The notes beneath the pieces were generated by a model. It saw only the letters and a program-made list of their open reading frames with translations. It made no database searches and was not told where the DNA came from. Both the position numbers and the translations under genes were made by a program. From Anaerolineae bacterium (GTDB lineage: Bacteria > Chloroflexota > Anaerolineae > 4572-78 > J111): a DNA stretch of 64,000 nt. Shown here in pieces: positions 45,425 through 54,301 of the stretch. Numbering within the stretch: the stretch's first letter is position 1; each line of letters opens with the position of its first letter. Location of the stretch: contig JAHDWA010000016.1 of assembly GCA_023382535.1 (NCBI GenBank), forward strand, positions 1 to 64,000, given 5' to 3'.

Positions 45425-48400
45425 ATGGCCGAGCACGAGCAGGAAGAAGGTACTGGGGTAAAACAACCTTATAAGTTTCTTGACTATTACGGGTTTGACG
45501 ACCGCCCTATCTTCTTTGGCCGCGAGCGAGAGACAGAGATCCTGTTATCCGATATTATCGCCACCCGCCTGGTCGTGCTGTTTGCCAGGACAGGCACAGG
45601 CAAGACCTCGCTCATTAATGCCGGGGTGCGGCCGCGCCTCGAAGAGCTGGACTATGCCACGTTCTACATCCGGGTCGAACAGGACCCGGCAGAGTCGGTG
45701 AGAAAGGCCATGCGCGAGATGGATCTGCTGCCTGACGAATTAGAAGGTCAGCCGTTGACGCCCCAGTTGGAGCACGCCGTAGAACAGTTGCAGAAACCGC
45801 TCGTCGTCTTCTTTGACCAATTCGAGGAATTTTTCATCTATATGCCCGGCGAGAACTCGGCTAAAGCACGGCACTTCATAGCCGAGATAGCCAAACTCTA
45901 TCGCGAGCGCCAATCGGGGGTCCACATCGTCTTCTCCATGCGCGAGGAATACTTTGTGGAGATGGATGCTTTCCGCGACGAGATACCCTCTATTTTTCGC
46001 AACGATTCAAATCTGCGCTTGCGCTGGTTCGACGATGCCCAGGCGCGGGCGGCCATCGTCTATCCCGCCCAATACTACCATGTCAAGGTTGAAGACAGCC
46101 TGGTGAAACATCTGATCGCCGACCTGAAAGAGGCCGGGTGGATCGAGCCGGCCCGCCTGCAGATTGTGTGCCACACCCTTTGGCGGGAAAGAACCGGGGC
46201 GCAGATTCGCCTGGAGGATTACCAGAGACTGGGTGGCGCCAACCAAATCCTGAATCGCCGGCTCGAAAAGGATATCGAGCAGAATCTTGACCCTCCTGCG
46301 CTGCAGCTCTTCGAGAGGCTACTGCCGGAGCTTAGCACCGCTCATAACACCAAGTACGTGCGCGGTTTCGATGAGTTGGTCAAAACCTTAGGCACGGAAG
46401 CAGACCGGCTGCGCCAGTTGGTTGACCGGCTGAAAGAGTTGGGCCTCCTCAGGGAGAGCACGCGTTACAAGGCGACGTATATTGAGTGGACGAGCGATTA
46501 CCTGGCCGCCCGGACGGGCTTCCTACAGCAGCGGGTCAGGGCTGTAGCCACGCGCTGGCTGCTCAGGGCTGCTATGGATAGAGCTGCAGCAAAAAGCGTC
46601 GAGTTGGCCGAGCAAAAAAACATGGCCCACCCGGCCTGGACTGAAACAGCCGCTGCGGAAGAGCGGGCTTCCCTCTACATGACGCCGGCCGACTTTGAGG
46701 ATATTTCAAAAGGGGCGGACCTGCTGGGGGAACTGAATCGAGAGGAAGCAGAATTCCTGTTTGTGGCGGCGCTGGAACACGGCGCTTCCATGGGGCTGTG
46801 GTTCCAAAAAGCTGCCTCAAGCGGGGTAGAAGTTTGGCACATTCTCAAAGATCGCCTCGAATCCGGCGAAGCCCAGAGCAAGCAGGTTGTGAACAGCATC
46901 CAGCTCCTGGGTGAGTTACGAGACGAGCAGGCGGTGGAACTGCTGGAAGCTGCCCTGCGGCAGCCCGCTTTGCGCTCAATTACCCTGGAAGTCCTGGGAG
47001 CGATGCGCACTAAAGAATCGCTGAACCTGCTGCAGGGCGCGCTGCGGCAGGAGGCCCTGGCCGCTCAGGCAATTGACGTGCTGCGTCGAATGAGGACAAG
47101 GGAAGCTATTCAGCTCTTGGGGATGGCCCTGCGCGAGGAAGGGGTCTTTGCCTTGCGGGCCGGGATGGCCTTGAACAGCATCGCCAGCGGCCCCCCTGAC
47201 GAAGCTTCAGTTCAGGCGGCGGCGGTGCTGGGCGAGGTGCTGGCCAAACAGGCCGAATCGCTGTTTCTGCTGGCCCTGGAGTACGGTCTCGATATGCGCT
47301 TCTGGTTTGAGCAGGCTTCTGCACGCGGGGTCCCGGTCTGGAAAATTCTCAGAGAAAAAATTGTCAACCGCGATACGCCCATCGAGCTGGCCCGGAATGC
47401 GGTTCGCTTTCTGGTAGACCTGGAGGACGGGCAGGCCGGGGAGCTCCTGGAGCTCGCTTCCCGGCGCGATGCTCTGGCCCAGTCAGCCCAAAAGGCCGCC
47501 TCGGCCAGGCAGGCACTGGAAAATATCCGCGTTGGCAAACAACGGCCCAGCCCGCCTGCCGGCGATAGAGGGCTGACTCAGCAAGATTGGGCCATTCTGC
47601 TCAACAGGATCAAGCAGGGCAAATGCACCCCTTTGTTGGGGAGCGGGGTTAACCTCGACATATTTCCGCCGGAATCTGAGATCGCGCTAAGGTGGGCCCA
47701 GGAGTACCGCTACCCGCTGCCGGATGTCGGCGACCTGCCCCGGGTTGCCAAGTTCCTGGCTGTGACGCAGGATTCAATGTTCCCCAAGGAGGCCCTGCTG
47801 CGACAGCTCTCTAACGTCACCCCGCCGCCCTTGACCCCGCCTGACGAACCGCATGGCGTTCTGGCAAACCTGCCGCTCCCCGTGTACATCACCACCACCT
47901 ACGATGACCTCATGGTCCAGGCGCTCTCGAGCCAGGGCCGGCGGCCAGAGCGGGAGTTGTGCCGGTGGAACAAATACATCAGTGACCAACCCTCCATTTT
48001 CGAATCAAGGCAGGGCTTCCAGCCTACTGTGGAAAATCCTCTCGTCTTTCATCTCTATGGACACAACCAGGTGCCGGAGTCGCTGGTCCTCACCGAGGAT
48101 GATTACCTGGATTTTGTCATAAACATCGCCCGAGATGGGGAACTGCTCCCCTCCTGGGTGCAGCGGGCGCTGACCGGCAGCTCGCTCCTGGCCATTGGCT
48201 ACAGCCCGGAAGAGTGGAGCTTCCGCGTGCTCTTGCGCAGCCTCATCACCGCCGGCGAACCGGGCCTGCGCCGTCTCAGCGTGCTCCAGCTTTTACCGCC
48301 GGAGCAAACTGATACCCATGAACCGGAGCGGGAACGGAAATACCTGCAGAATTATTTTGATGATCTCGGTCTGCGCATCTATTGGGGAACGACCAGGGAG

Positions 48401-48442
48401 TTTACCTGGGAGCTGTGGGAGCGTTGGGCAGGAGGTGGTTAA
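45425..48442 (+). CDS. nSTAND ATPase-HEAT-like-pseudo-SIR2 protein
   Basis: From ATG 45425 (GAGGAG upstream) the protein has 1,005 residues. The nSTAND ATPase has Walker A ARTGTGKTS (K60) and Walker B VVFFDQFEEFF. Residues 430-690 are HEAT-like helical repeats (LLEAALRQPALRSITLEVL). Residues 715-1005 are a SIR2 domain closely related to the protein at 35054 (EPHGVLANLPLP, ESLVLTEDDYLDF). However, TTNYD reads TTTYD (T825), LHG reads LYG (Y878), and DWDFR reads EWSFR. Both catalytic residues are lost, so this domain is probably a non-catalytic binder or regulator. Confidence 0.88.
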   Translation: MAEHEQEEGTGVKQPYKFLDYYGFDDRPIFFGRERETEILLSDIIATRLVVLFARTGTGKTSLINAGVRPRLEELDYATFYIRVEQDPAESVRKAMREMDLLPDELEGQPLTPQLEHAVEQLQKPLVVFFDQFEEFFIYMPGENSAKARHFIAEIAKLYRERQSGVHIVFSMREEYFVEMDAFRDEIPSIFRNDSNLRLRWFDDAQARAAIVYPAQYYHVKVEDSLVKHLIADLKEAGWIEPARLQIVCHTLWRERTGAQIRLEDYQRLGGANQILNRRLEKDIEQNLDPPALQLFERLLPELSTAHNTKYVRGFDELVKTLGTEADRLRQLVDRLKELGLLRESTRYKATYIEWTSDYLAARTGFLQQRVRAVATRWLLRAAMDRAAAKSVELAEQKNMAHPAWTETAAAEERASLYMTPADFEDISKGADLLGELNREEAEFLFVAALEHGASMGLWFQKAASSGVEVWHILKDRLESGEAQSKQVVNSIQLLGELRDEQAVELLEAALRQPALRSITLEVLGAMRTKESLNLLQGALRQEALAAQAIDVLRRMRTREAIQLLGMALREEGVFALRAGMALNSIASGPPDEASVQAAAVLGEVLAKQAESLFLLALEYGLDMRFWFEQASARGVPVWKILREKIVNRDTPIELARNAVRFLVDLEDGQAGELLELASRRDALAQSAQKAASARQALENIRVGKQRPSPPAGDRGLTQQDWAILLNRIKQGKCTPLLGSGVNLDIFPPESEIALRWAQEYRYPLPDVGDLPRVAKFLAVTQDSMFPKEALLRQLSNVTPPPLTPPDEPHGVLANLPLPVYITTTYDDLMVQALSSQGRRPERELCRWNKYISDQPSIFESRQGFQPTVENPLVFHLYGHNQVPESLVLTEDDYLDFVINIARDGELLPSWVQRALTGSSLLAIGYSPEEWSFRVLLRSLITAGEPGLRRLSVLQLLPPEQTDTHEPERERKYLQNYFDDLGLRIYWGTTREFTWELWERWAGGG

Positions 48443-49815
48443 TGGAATTTCAATTCCCCGCACAAAATCCTTATGTTGGCCCGCGGCCTTTCACAGCGAA
48501 GGAGCAAGAACTGTTCTTTGGGCGAGAGCGCGAGGCCGGTAATCTTGTCTCCGCGGTCATCGCCCACCGTACTCTGCTGCTGTATGCCCGCTCTGGCGCC
48601 GGTAAAACCTCGCTCATTAACGCCAGCCTGATACCCCGCCTGGAGCGGGAGGGCTTTGAGATTCTCCCTCTGGCGCACGTGCGTGGGGTGATTCCCTCTA
48701 TCATCCGGCCTGAAGAAATATCCAACATGTACATCTTTAACACCCTGATGAGCTGGAATACTCCGCTGGGCTGGAGGGATGAGGCTGATCCAAGGCGGCT
48801 GGCCCGTATGTCTCTGCTTGATTTTTTGGGGGAGCGGGAGCATCTCACCGATGAGGTGGGCCTGCCCGCACCTCGCGTGGTTATCTTCGATCAGCTTGAG
48901 GAGTTATTCACTTCCCATCCCGAGCGTTGGAGAGACAGAGAGGGTTTCTTTGCCCAGGTTTGCGCTGCATTGGAAGCAGATAGCCTCTTGCGAATGGTCT
49001 TCGTCGTCCGAGAGGAGTACCTGGCCCGGTTGGACCCGTATGCTCCGCTGCTGCCCGACAAGTTACGAACGCATTTTCGTCTGGAGCCGCTGGACCGGGA
49101 GGCCACCCTGGCCGCCGTGACCGAACCTTTGCGTGGGACAGGCTGTTCTTTTGGGCCGGGTGTGGCGGAAGCATTGGTGGAAGATCTGTTGAGAATCCGG
49201 ACCGAGACCGATACAGGGCAAGTTATAGAGACAAGCGGAGAGTTTGTGGACCTGGTGCAGCTTCAGGTAGTCTGCCAGAGCTTATGGCAGGCCCTGCCGC
49301 CTGAGGTGTCTGTAGTCACCACAGCTAACCTTATGGCTTTCGGCGATGTAAACCAGACGCTTTCCAGGTTCTACGAGCGAGTGGTGCACGCCGCAGCCCA
49401 AACCGCCGGACTAGAAGAGGGAGAGCTGCGGGCTTGGTTTGAGCAGACGCTCATTACCCCGGCCGGGACGCGCGGCCTGGTTTACCGCGGGCCTGAGCAA
49501 ACCGGAGGGATTTCCAATGCGGTGGTGGATGAGTTGGAGCATACCCACCTTATCCGGGGAGAGTGGCGGGCCGGCGCGCGCTGGTACGAACTGGCCCACG
49601 ACCGCTTCATTATGCCCATTCAACAGTCCAACTTGGCCTGGCTGGCGGCGCAGCGCCGGGTAGGGCCAATCCCCTGGCCGCCGGGACACGAGCTGGCTGC
49701 GCCGCGGGACCAGGCCGCGACGATCAGGCGGCTGCGCTGGTTGGTCATCGCGCTGGCCGTAATAACTGCGATAGCCAGCGTGGCTGCGATTTTGGCCTGG
49801 ATAGGGCCAACATAA
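48442..49815 (+). CDS. nSTAND1 ATPase ending in a membrane helix, without sensor domain
   Basis: From ATG 48442, overlapping the previous stop (TAATG), the protein has 457 residues. It is a paralogue of the N-terminus of the giant protein at 35952 (both start with PYVGPRPF and share VRGVIP). It has Walker A ARSGAGKTS (K55) and Walker B VVIFDQLEELF. It stops just after a C-terminal membrane helix (LRWLVIALAVITAIASVAAILAWI in two parts), at the point where the giant continues into coiled coil and WD40. It may be a natural short membrane-tethered ATPase or a truncated copy. Confidence 0.85.
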   Translation: MEFQFPAQNPYVGPRPFTAKEQELFFGREREAGNLVSAVIAHRTLLLYARSGAGKTSLINASLIPRLEREGFEILPLAHVRGVIPSIIRPEEISNMYIFNTLMSWNTPLGWRDEADPRRLARMSLLDFLGEREHLTDEVGLPAPRVVIFDQLEELFTSHPERWRDREGFFAQVCAALEADSLLRMVFVVREEYLARLDPYAPLLPDKLRTHFRLEPLDREATLAAVTEPLRGTGCSFGPGVAEALVEDLLRIRTETDTGQVIETSGEFVDLVQLQVVCQSLWQALPPEVSVVTTANLMAFGDVNQTLSRFYERVVHAAAQTAGLEEGELRAWFEQTLITPAGTRGLVYRGPEQTGGISNAVVDELEHTHLIRGEWRAGARWYELAHDRFIMPIQQSNLAWLAAQRRVGPIPWPPGHELAAPRDQAATIRRLRWLVIALAVITAIASVAAILAWIGPT

Positions 49816-49829
49816 ACAATCCTATCAAA

Positions 49830-49844
49830 CGACAATAGTTGTCG
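49830..49844. terminator. Hairpin between convergent gene clusters
   Basis: CGACAA-TAG-TTGTCG forms a perfect 6-bp stem in the 56-base gap between the + strand and - strand clusters. No T-run follows on either side, so termination here is only suggested by position. Confidence 0.4.
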
Positions 49845-49871
49845 CTGAGCACATCCTGGGACAATTGCTGA

Positions 49872-51038
49872 TTACAGCTTGTACGGAGCACGGTAAACCC
49901 CTCTCTCAGCCCCGGGTGGGGCCACCAGCTCCACGCTCAGAGCGTGGGCATGCGGCGCCATCTCCACCAGGCAGTAACCATACACATCGGGGTCATACTC
50001 CTGCCTGAGCTGGCGGGTAGAGGCGGTCGGGTTTGTCATCAGGATTTCAATCCTTCGCCCGCCCTTTCTGGCCGCCTGTACCATCCACTGGAGAGTGGTC
50101 AAATCCGGATTGTCATCCTTGCCGTTGGCGCAGATGACATACTTGTCCGCAGTTATCGTCTGGAAGAACTTCCGGGTTATGTTGCGCCGGCTGCCGTGGT
50201 GCGGCAGTTTCAAGACATTGACATGCAATTTGCCGCCAGGGTCCAGCAGGTTGGCCTGGGCCAGGCCTTGCAGCAAATCGTCCCCGCGCCCGTCGCCGGT
50301 GAACAGGATAGTCTGGCCCTCGGCCTCGGCCAGGAGCATGATGCTGCTAAGATTGGGGATGCTCTCATCAGCCTTTGCAGCCGCCCTGGCAGTGAGGGCA
50401 GACTCGCCGGCCCGGAGGCGCCGCTCCTGCTGCTCCAGCCACGTGAGCCACTTCTGTTGGAGCATAGCCAGGTTCTGCCGGGTCGGTCCAACCACCTGCA
50501 AACTCAAGTCGCCAAGAATAATGGCTTGTGGCGCCTCGTCTACACAAATGAGGCCCTGGGGCGTAAACTCAGGGTTGATGGGGATGCGGAGCGCCTCGGC
50601 GGATTGGGTCAGCTCATCTCCCTGGCCGATGCTCCTTTCTGTGCTGGTTGAGCAGGTTGTCGTCTCACGCGGGGTGGGAGTGTTTTGCATGAGCAGCCGG
50701 AAGCGCGCTTCGACCTCCTGGCCCAAGGTTTGACTGAAGGTGTTGTGCCACAGCGCAGTGATAGCGATGGTCTCTGTTTGACCCTGATCGTGCTGCCGCT
50801 GTAACTCGGCCAGCAGTTCTAGCAGGCCGGCAATGTGATCGTCATCCACGTGACTCAGAACGACCAGGTCCAGTTTCCCCCCGGCCGCGCTGATTTCCAG
50901 GAGTTTGGGCCGCAGATGCACCTGGTAGGTGGGGGCCGGGCCGCCGTCAATGAGGATATACCTGGGGTTTGACGAGTCGCCGTGTTCCAAGATCAGGCAA
51001 TCGCCGTATTCAGCTTGAATGAGGTGTAGTTTTAACAT
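49872..51038 (-). CDS. Metallo-beta-lactamase-fold hydrolase (ComEC-like)
   Basis: The 388-residue protein has an MBL fold with LSHVDDDHIAGL (H63, D65, D67, H68; the second His of HxHxDH is Asp, as is common in this subgroup), FTGDGRGD and LPHHGSRRN further on. This arrangement resembles ComEC-type and related soluble MBL proteins found in defence islands, where nuclease or cyclic nucleotide-related roles have been proposed. No membrane helix or signal peptide is present. It is the 3'-most gene of the - strand cluster, about 258 bases downstream of the CHAT gene. Confidence 0.82.
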   Translation of the reverse strand: MLKLHLIQAEYGDCLILEHGDSSNPRYILIDGGPAPTYQVHLRPKLLEISAAGGKLDLVVLSHVDDDHIAGLLELLAELQRQHDQGQTETIAITALWHNTFSQTLGQEVEARFRLLMQNTPTPRETTTCSTSTERSIGQGDELTQSAEALRIPINPEFTPQGLICVDEAPQAIILGDLSLQVVGPTRQNLAMLQQKWLTWLEQQERRLRAGESALTARAAAKADESIPNLSSIMLLAEAEGQTILFTGDGRGDDLLQGLAQANLLDPGGKLHVNVLKLPHHGSRRNITRKFFQTITADKYVICANGKDDNPDLTTLQWMVQAARKGGRRIEILMTNPTASTRQLRQEYDPDVYGYCLVEMAPHAHALSVELVAPPGAERGVYRAPYKL

Positions 51039-51296
51039 AGGTTTATCCCTCTTTCTATACCCGGAGTTGCAGGGCTGTCGAGGGCCATGCAGGCACCTCC
51101 AACCTGGGCTTTGGGGTGAACTCCTGGTGGCTTACGCACCAGCCGGGTAGGTCAATCAGTTATTGATCTCGGTGACGTCACGGGTGCGGTTGGCGATGAA
51201 ACCTGAAAAAATCCGCAAATGGGTTTGGGACTGTTCTGTTCCATATCATCCTCCCCTAATATCACCGGCTGAACTCTCCGGTTTCCTTGGTTTCGC

Positions 51297-52439
51297 TTAC
51301 ACCGCCATGGCCAGATCGCGCCGATGCCTGGAGGCGGCATCGCCAAACAGGATGGCGCTGTAACCGGTCAGATCACCAACCTCGCCCAGCTCGGCGATGG
51401 CCCGCTGGCGAGCCGTTAAGAAGGCCAGCCCGACATTCTCGCGCTCGAATATCGAGCTATAGAACGTTTTGGTGAAGATACTGGCCCCGGCATCCGTCAC
51501 TGGCCAGAAGTAGCCGGCATAGCCAGCTACCCCGGCTGCCAGGAAGGCGGCAGCCAGACCGTTTCCGTGACTTTCCGTTGAGACGAGTCGCTGCCCGCCC
51601 ACAGCACGGCCAGACTCGCAAGCGCTGTTGAAGACAAAGTAGGGCGGCGCTTTCCACGGCAGCGCCAGCACCGCGTCTGCCGTTAGGTCCCCATCGGCGA
51701 AGCGCAAGGCGCTGCTTCCCGGCTCATCCGGTTTCAGAAAGGCATGCCCGGCAAAGTGAATGATGTCATAGTCGCCATCGGCCAGCAGCCGGGCGAACCG
51801 TTCCCGGCTGGCTTCGGTTCCGCTGAGCACCGTCACTTCCAGGCGGAAGGGGCCATGCTGCCCTTCCAGACTGGTAAGTGCGACCAACCCGGCTTCGGTA
51901 GCCGCCAGGTCCAGGGTGGGATTGGCTACAGCCAGGATACGCACCACGCTGTCCTCCTGCAGTGGATCGCGGCCGGGCCGCAGCCTCTGCCGTGTGGTCA
52001 CCAGCCGGCCAAAGGGGGTGGCCTGGGAGATTGGCTCGGCTGACCTGGCGATCAACTCCCAGGGCAGATTCAGCATGGTTTCGTCCACGTTGAGCAAGAC
52101 GGCGGTGGGGGGGATGGCCCGCAGCACCTGCTCGCCCTCCGGCCCGATAAAGGTCTCATACAAGCACTGGCCCAACTGCCGGACCAGGGCTAGGGCATCC
52201 TGAGGCCGCAGGGCCAGGTTGAGGCTCCACAAATGGAGTTGGTGGGTCGCCTCGGCCAGGAACTGCTCCATGGCGGCATCCAACACCACATTCTGCTGCC
52301 AGGTGATGCCTGTGCCTTCTTCGTGGATGGCCACCAGGAACTCCAGTGCTTCGCCGCGCTGGGGCAGTTCACGCCGATAGCGAGTGATGGAGATATGAAC
52401 CACCCGGGGCAGAAATTCCGCTCGATATCCGCCAAACAT
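51297..52439 (-). CDS. CHAT-domain protease
   Basis: From ATG 52439 (AGGAAG upstream) the protein has 380 residues. It has an alpha/beta N-terminal part with LLNVDETMLNLPWELI near 115-130, as typical of CHAT proteins. The catalytic pair is H232 (IIHFAGHAF) and C274 (NSACES). CHAT proteases cleave specific partner proteins (for example TPR-CHAT/Craspase or gasdermin-activating enzymes). This one has no sensor domain, so regulation must be in trans. The unknown helical protein at 52514 is directly upstream and is a candidate substrate. Confidence 0.9.
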   Translation of the reverse strand: MFGGYRAEFLPRVVHISITRYRRELPQRGEALEFLVAIHEEGTGITWQQNVVLDAAMEQFLAEATHQLHLWSLNLALRPQDALALVRQLGQCLYETFIGPEGEQVLRAIPPTAVLLNVDETMLNLPWELIARSAEPISQATPFGRLVTTRQRLRPGRDPLQEDSVVRILAVANPTLDLAATEAGLVALTSLEGQHGPFRLEVTVLSGTEASRERFARLLADGDYDIIHFAGHAFLKPDEPGSSALRFADGDLTADAVLALPWKAPPYFVFNSACESGRAVGGQRLVSTESHGNGLAAAFLAAGVAGYAGYFWPVTDAGASIFTKTFYSSIFERENVGLAFLTARQRAIAELGEVGDLTGYSAILFGDAASRHRRDLAMAV

Positions 52440-52513
52440 CAGGACTTCCTTTCTTGGCCCAGCCAATGCTCGACCGGCCTGATTGCCACAGAAACATTAG
52501 CCGCACCCTGTAC

Positions 52514-53683
52514 CTAAACTGGCCGCAGATTCTCCTGGATTACCTCGGCCACACCCTTGGTCAGGTTAGGGAAGCGCGGCTCGTGGTAGCCAATATAGTC
52601 GTAGCCCGCGTAAACGAGCACCGCCAGCAAGGCGATGCGCAGGCCAGTGCTGACCACCAGTATCTGGGGCGCCTGGATAAACCTCGCCAGGCTGACAACA
52701 TCCCCAAGGGCATTGAGTCGCCCCACCAGGACGATAAATTTGTCGGACAGCGCCTTGACTGCTGCTGTGGTGAAGCTAAGCCTATCCGGACCAGCCTGGT
52801 ACTCCTGCAGCCAGCCGGGGAGTTCGGCCTTGAACTGCTCGACCCGGTACAATTTACCCACCAACGACTCGAATAACTCGATCCGGCCCTGCTGCTTGAT
52901 CTCTTCCAACCAGCCCCGAATCTGCTGGCGGGCCTGGTCTTCGGCCTGCTTGCCCAGCAGAGCCAGAATTTTATCGTAGACATTGAGCAGTGTCTTGGTG
53001 GCCACCGTGACGGCGCGCTGGAAGAGAACGCCAGCACCTTCCTTTACCTTGTCCAGCAGGTTGGCCATATCTTGGCTTACCAGGCCAGCGCCCTGAATGA
53101 CGGCTGCCCATTCGGTGTTGAAGACCAGATTGAAGGCCATGTCACCGCCACACTCGATCACGCGCTGCATGATGGCTCCGGTCGTCGTCAAGACGGCCTG
53201 CTGCAAGTCGCCTTTGGCCTGATCGGGCGTAGCGGCAGCCGCGCGTCGCACCACCGGAGGACCCAAACCAGCCGAAACAGGCGTGGCCATCGCCTGCTCC
53301 AGTGTGTTAATGGCGGCGTGCAGGGCCACCCTACTAGCGGCCCGGGGTGCCGGGCTGAGTAGGCCTGCTTCCTCGCCCGTAGCGACCTGGAAGAGTTCGG
53401 TGGCGACTTGGAGTTCTGCCGCCGCCTGGGCCAGCAATTGCCCGCTAATGCCCTCACGTAGAGTCGCGTCTGGCGACTCCAGATACCCTCTGGCCAGGTC
53501 CACCATGCCGGCCGACACATCGGCGATTTCCTCGGCCCGTTCAATCAGCGTTTCGGCAGCCACCTCGCCCGTGCCGCGCATGACGACCTCGGATGGCATG
53601 GGTGATACCTCCCGTAGGCTGCGGAACCTAACTAAATAATCCTGAACTGCTTGCTCGTAAGATTGATATCCAATTGATGTCAT
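52514..53683 (-). CDS. Unknown helical protein with hydrophobic C-terminus, candidate effector
   Basis: The 389-residue protein matches no family I recognise. It is almost all helical and Ala-rich, with a charged amphipathic region at about 230-310 (KQAEDQARQQIRGWLEEIKQQ). A hydrophobic stretch at about 338-365 (LVVSTGLRIALLAVLVYAGY) could span the membrane close to the C-terminus, leaving a short tail. It sits upstream of a CHAT protease and downstream of a caspase gene, as substrates of proteolytic death systems often do. A pore or membrane-active role is speculation from this layout. GGGAGAA precedes the start. Confidence 0.6.
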   Translation of the reverse strand: MTSIGYQSYEQAVQDYLVRFRSLREVSPMPSEVVMRGTGEVAAETLIERAEEIADVSAGMVDLARGYLESPDATLREGISGQLLAQAAAELQVATELFQVATGEEAGLLSPAPRAASRVALHAAINTLEQAMATPVSAGLGPPVVRRAAAATPDQAKGDLQQAVLTTTGAIMQRVIECGGDMAFNLVFNTEWAAVIQGAGLVSQDMANLLDKVKEGAGVLFQRAVTVATKTLLNVYDKILALLGKQAEDQARQQIRGWLEEIKQQGRIELFESLVGKLYRVEQFKAELPGWLQEYQAGPDRLSFTTAAVKALSDKFIVLVGRLNALGDVVSLARFIQAPQILVVSTGLRIALLAVLVYAGYDYIGYHEPRFPNLTKGVAEVIQENLRPV

Positions 53684-53770
53684 CGAAGAGTTCTCCCTTC
53701 TTATGGTGTAGTGGGCTCCTCAGGTTGCCATAGGTGATCACTAAAAAGCTAGACTTTACCAACTCAATCC

Positions 53771-53786
53771 CGGTAACATTACCGGA
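53771..53786. promoter_or_regulatory. Palindrome CCGGTAA-CA-TTACCGG
   Basis: A perfect 7-bp inverted repeat with a 2-base centre lies in the 132-base gap upstream of the helical-protein gene on the - strand. It has no T-run, so an operator or a dimeric regulator site is more likely than a terminator. The regulator is unknown. Confidence 0.4.
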
Positions 53787-53815
53787 CACGTTTTTGGCTT
53801 CCTGCTAAATCGTTA

Positions 53816-54112
53816 TTAATTGGTGATCGTATCCCCCTTCGATCCTGTTATTTCGCCCTCGACATCGCCTGTCTTCTGGATAACCTCGAAGATGCTGTTT
53901 ACCATCTTGGCCTCGCTGCCAACGACTCGACCTGTCTTCGTGATAGTATCAATGACATGTTGGATGGTTGCACGGAGTTGCTGGGCAGCCACTTCGATCC
54001 GCTCCATACGCTCGGGAAACAGCTTTCCGTCAGGGAGGCGGCTGTAGAGAACTGGTATACCCCACTCCAGAAAACCTGACTGGTCTAATTGGGCGCTGGT
54101 GAGGTCGTACAT
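53816..54112 (-). CDS. Small hypothetical protein
   Basis: The 98-residue product of unknown family has a central amphipathic helix (ERMERIEVAAQQLRATIQHVIDTI), no membrane segment and no signal. It lies between the helical candidate effector and the caspase gene and could be a chaperone, inhibitor or adaptor, which cannot be told from sequence. No strong ribosome-binding site is seen before the ATG, so the start is uncertain. The upstream bases 54113-54301 hold another short open frame without a start, so this may be the remains of a longer gene. Confidence 0.5.
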   Translation of the reverse strand: MYDLTSAQLDQSGFLEWGIPVLYSRLPDGKLFPERMERIEVAAQQLRATIQHVIDTITKTGRVVGSEAKMVNSIFEVIQKTGDVEGEITGSKGDTITN

Positions 54113-54301
54113 GGCCAGGCGGCCGGCGGGCCTTTCTCAGCTCCTACTGTAACCGGGGCAACCGTCTCGCCGACCTCCGGCGTGGGCAGGAAGGGTCACC
54201 TGGCATCCCTTTCCATCCGGCGGCCGGGTCAGATAGAGCTTAAAATTAATATAGGGTCGCTACTTCATAGCCTTTTCTCCTCAAGTAGATAGGGCTATCG
54301 G
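54113..54301. other. Gap with a possible degraded coding remnant
   Basis: In this 189-base gap a - strand frame reads through about 36 codons (PTPEVGETVAPVTVG and on) without a start, ending inside the next gene in a different frame. It resembles a proline-rich linker and may be a frameshifted fragment. Nothing else is recognised. Confidence 0.25.
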
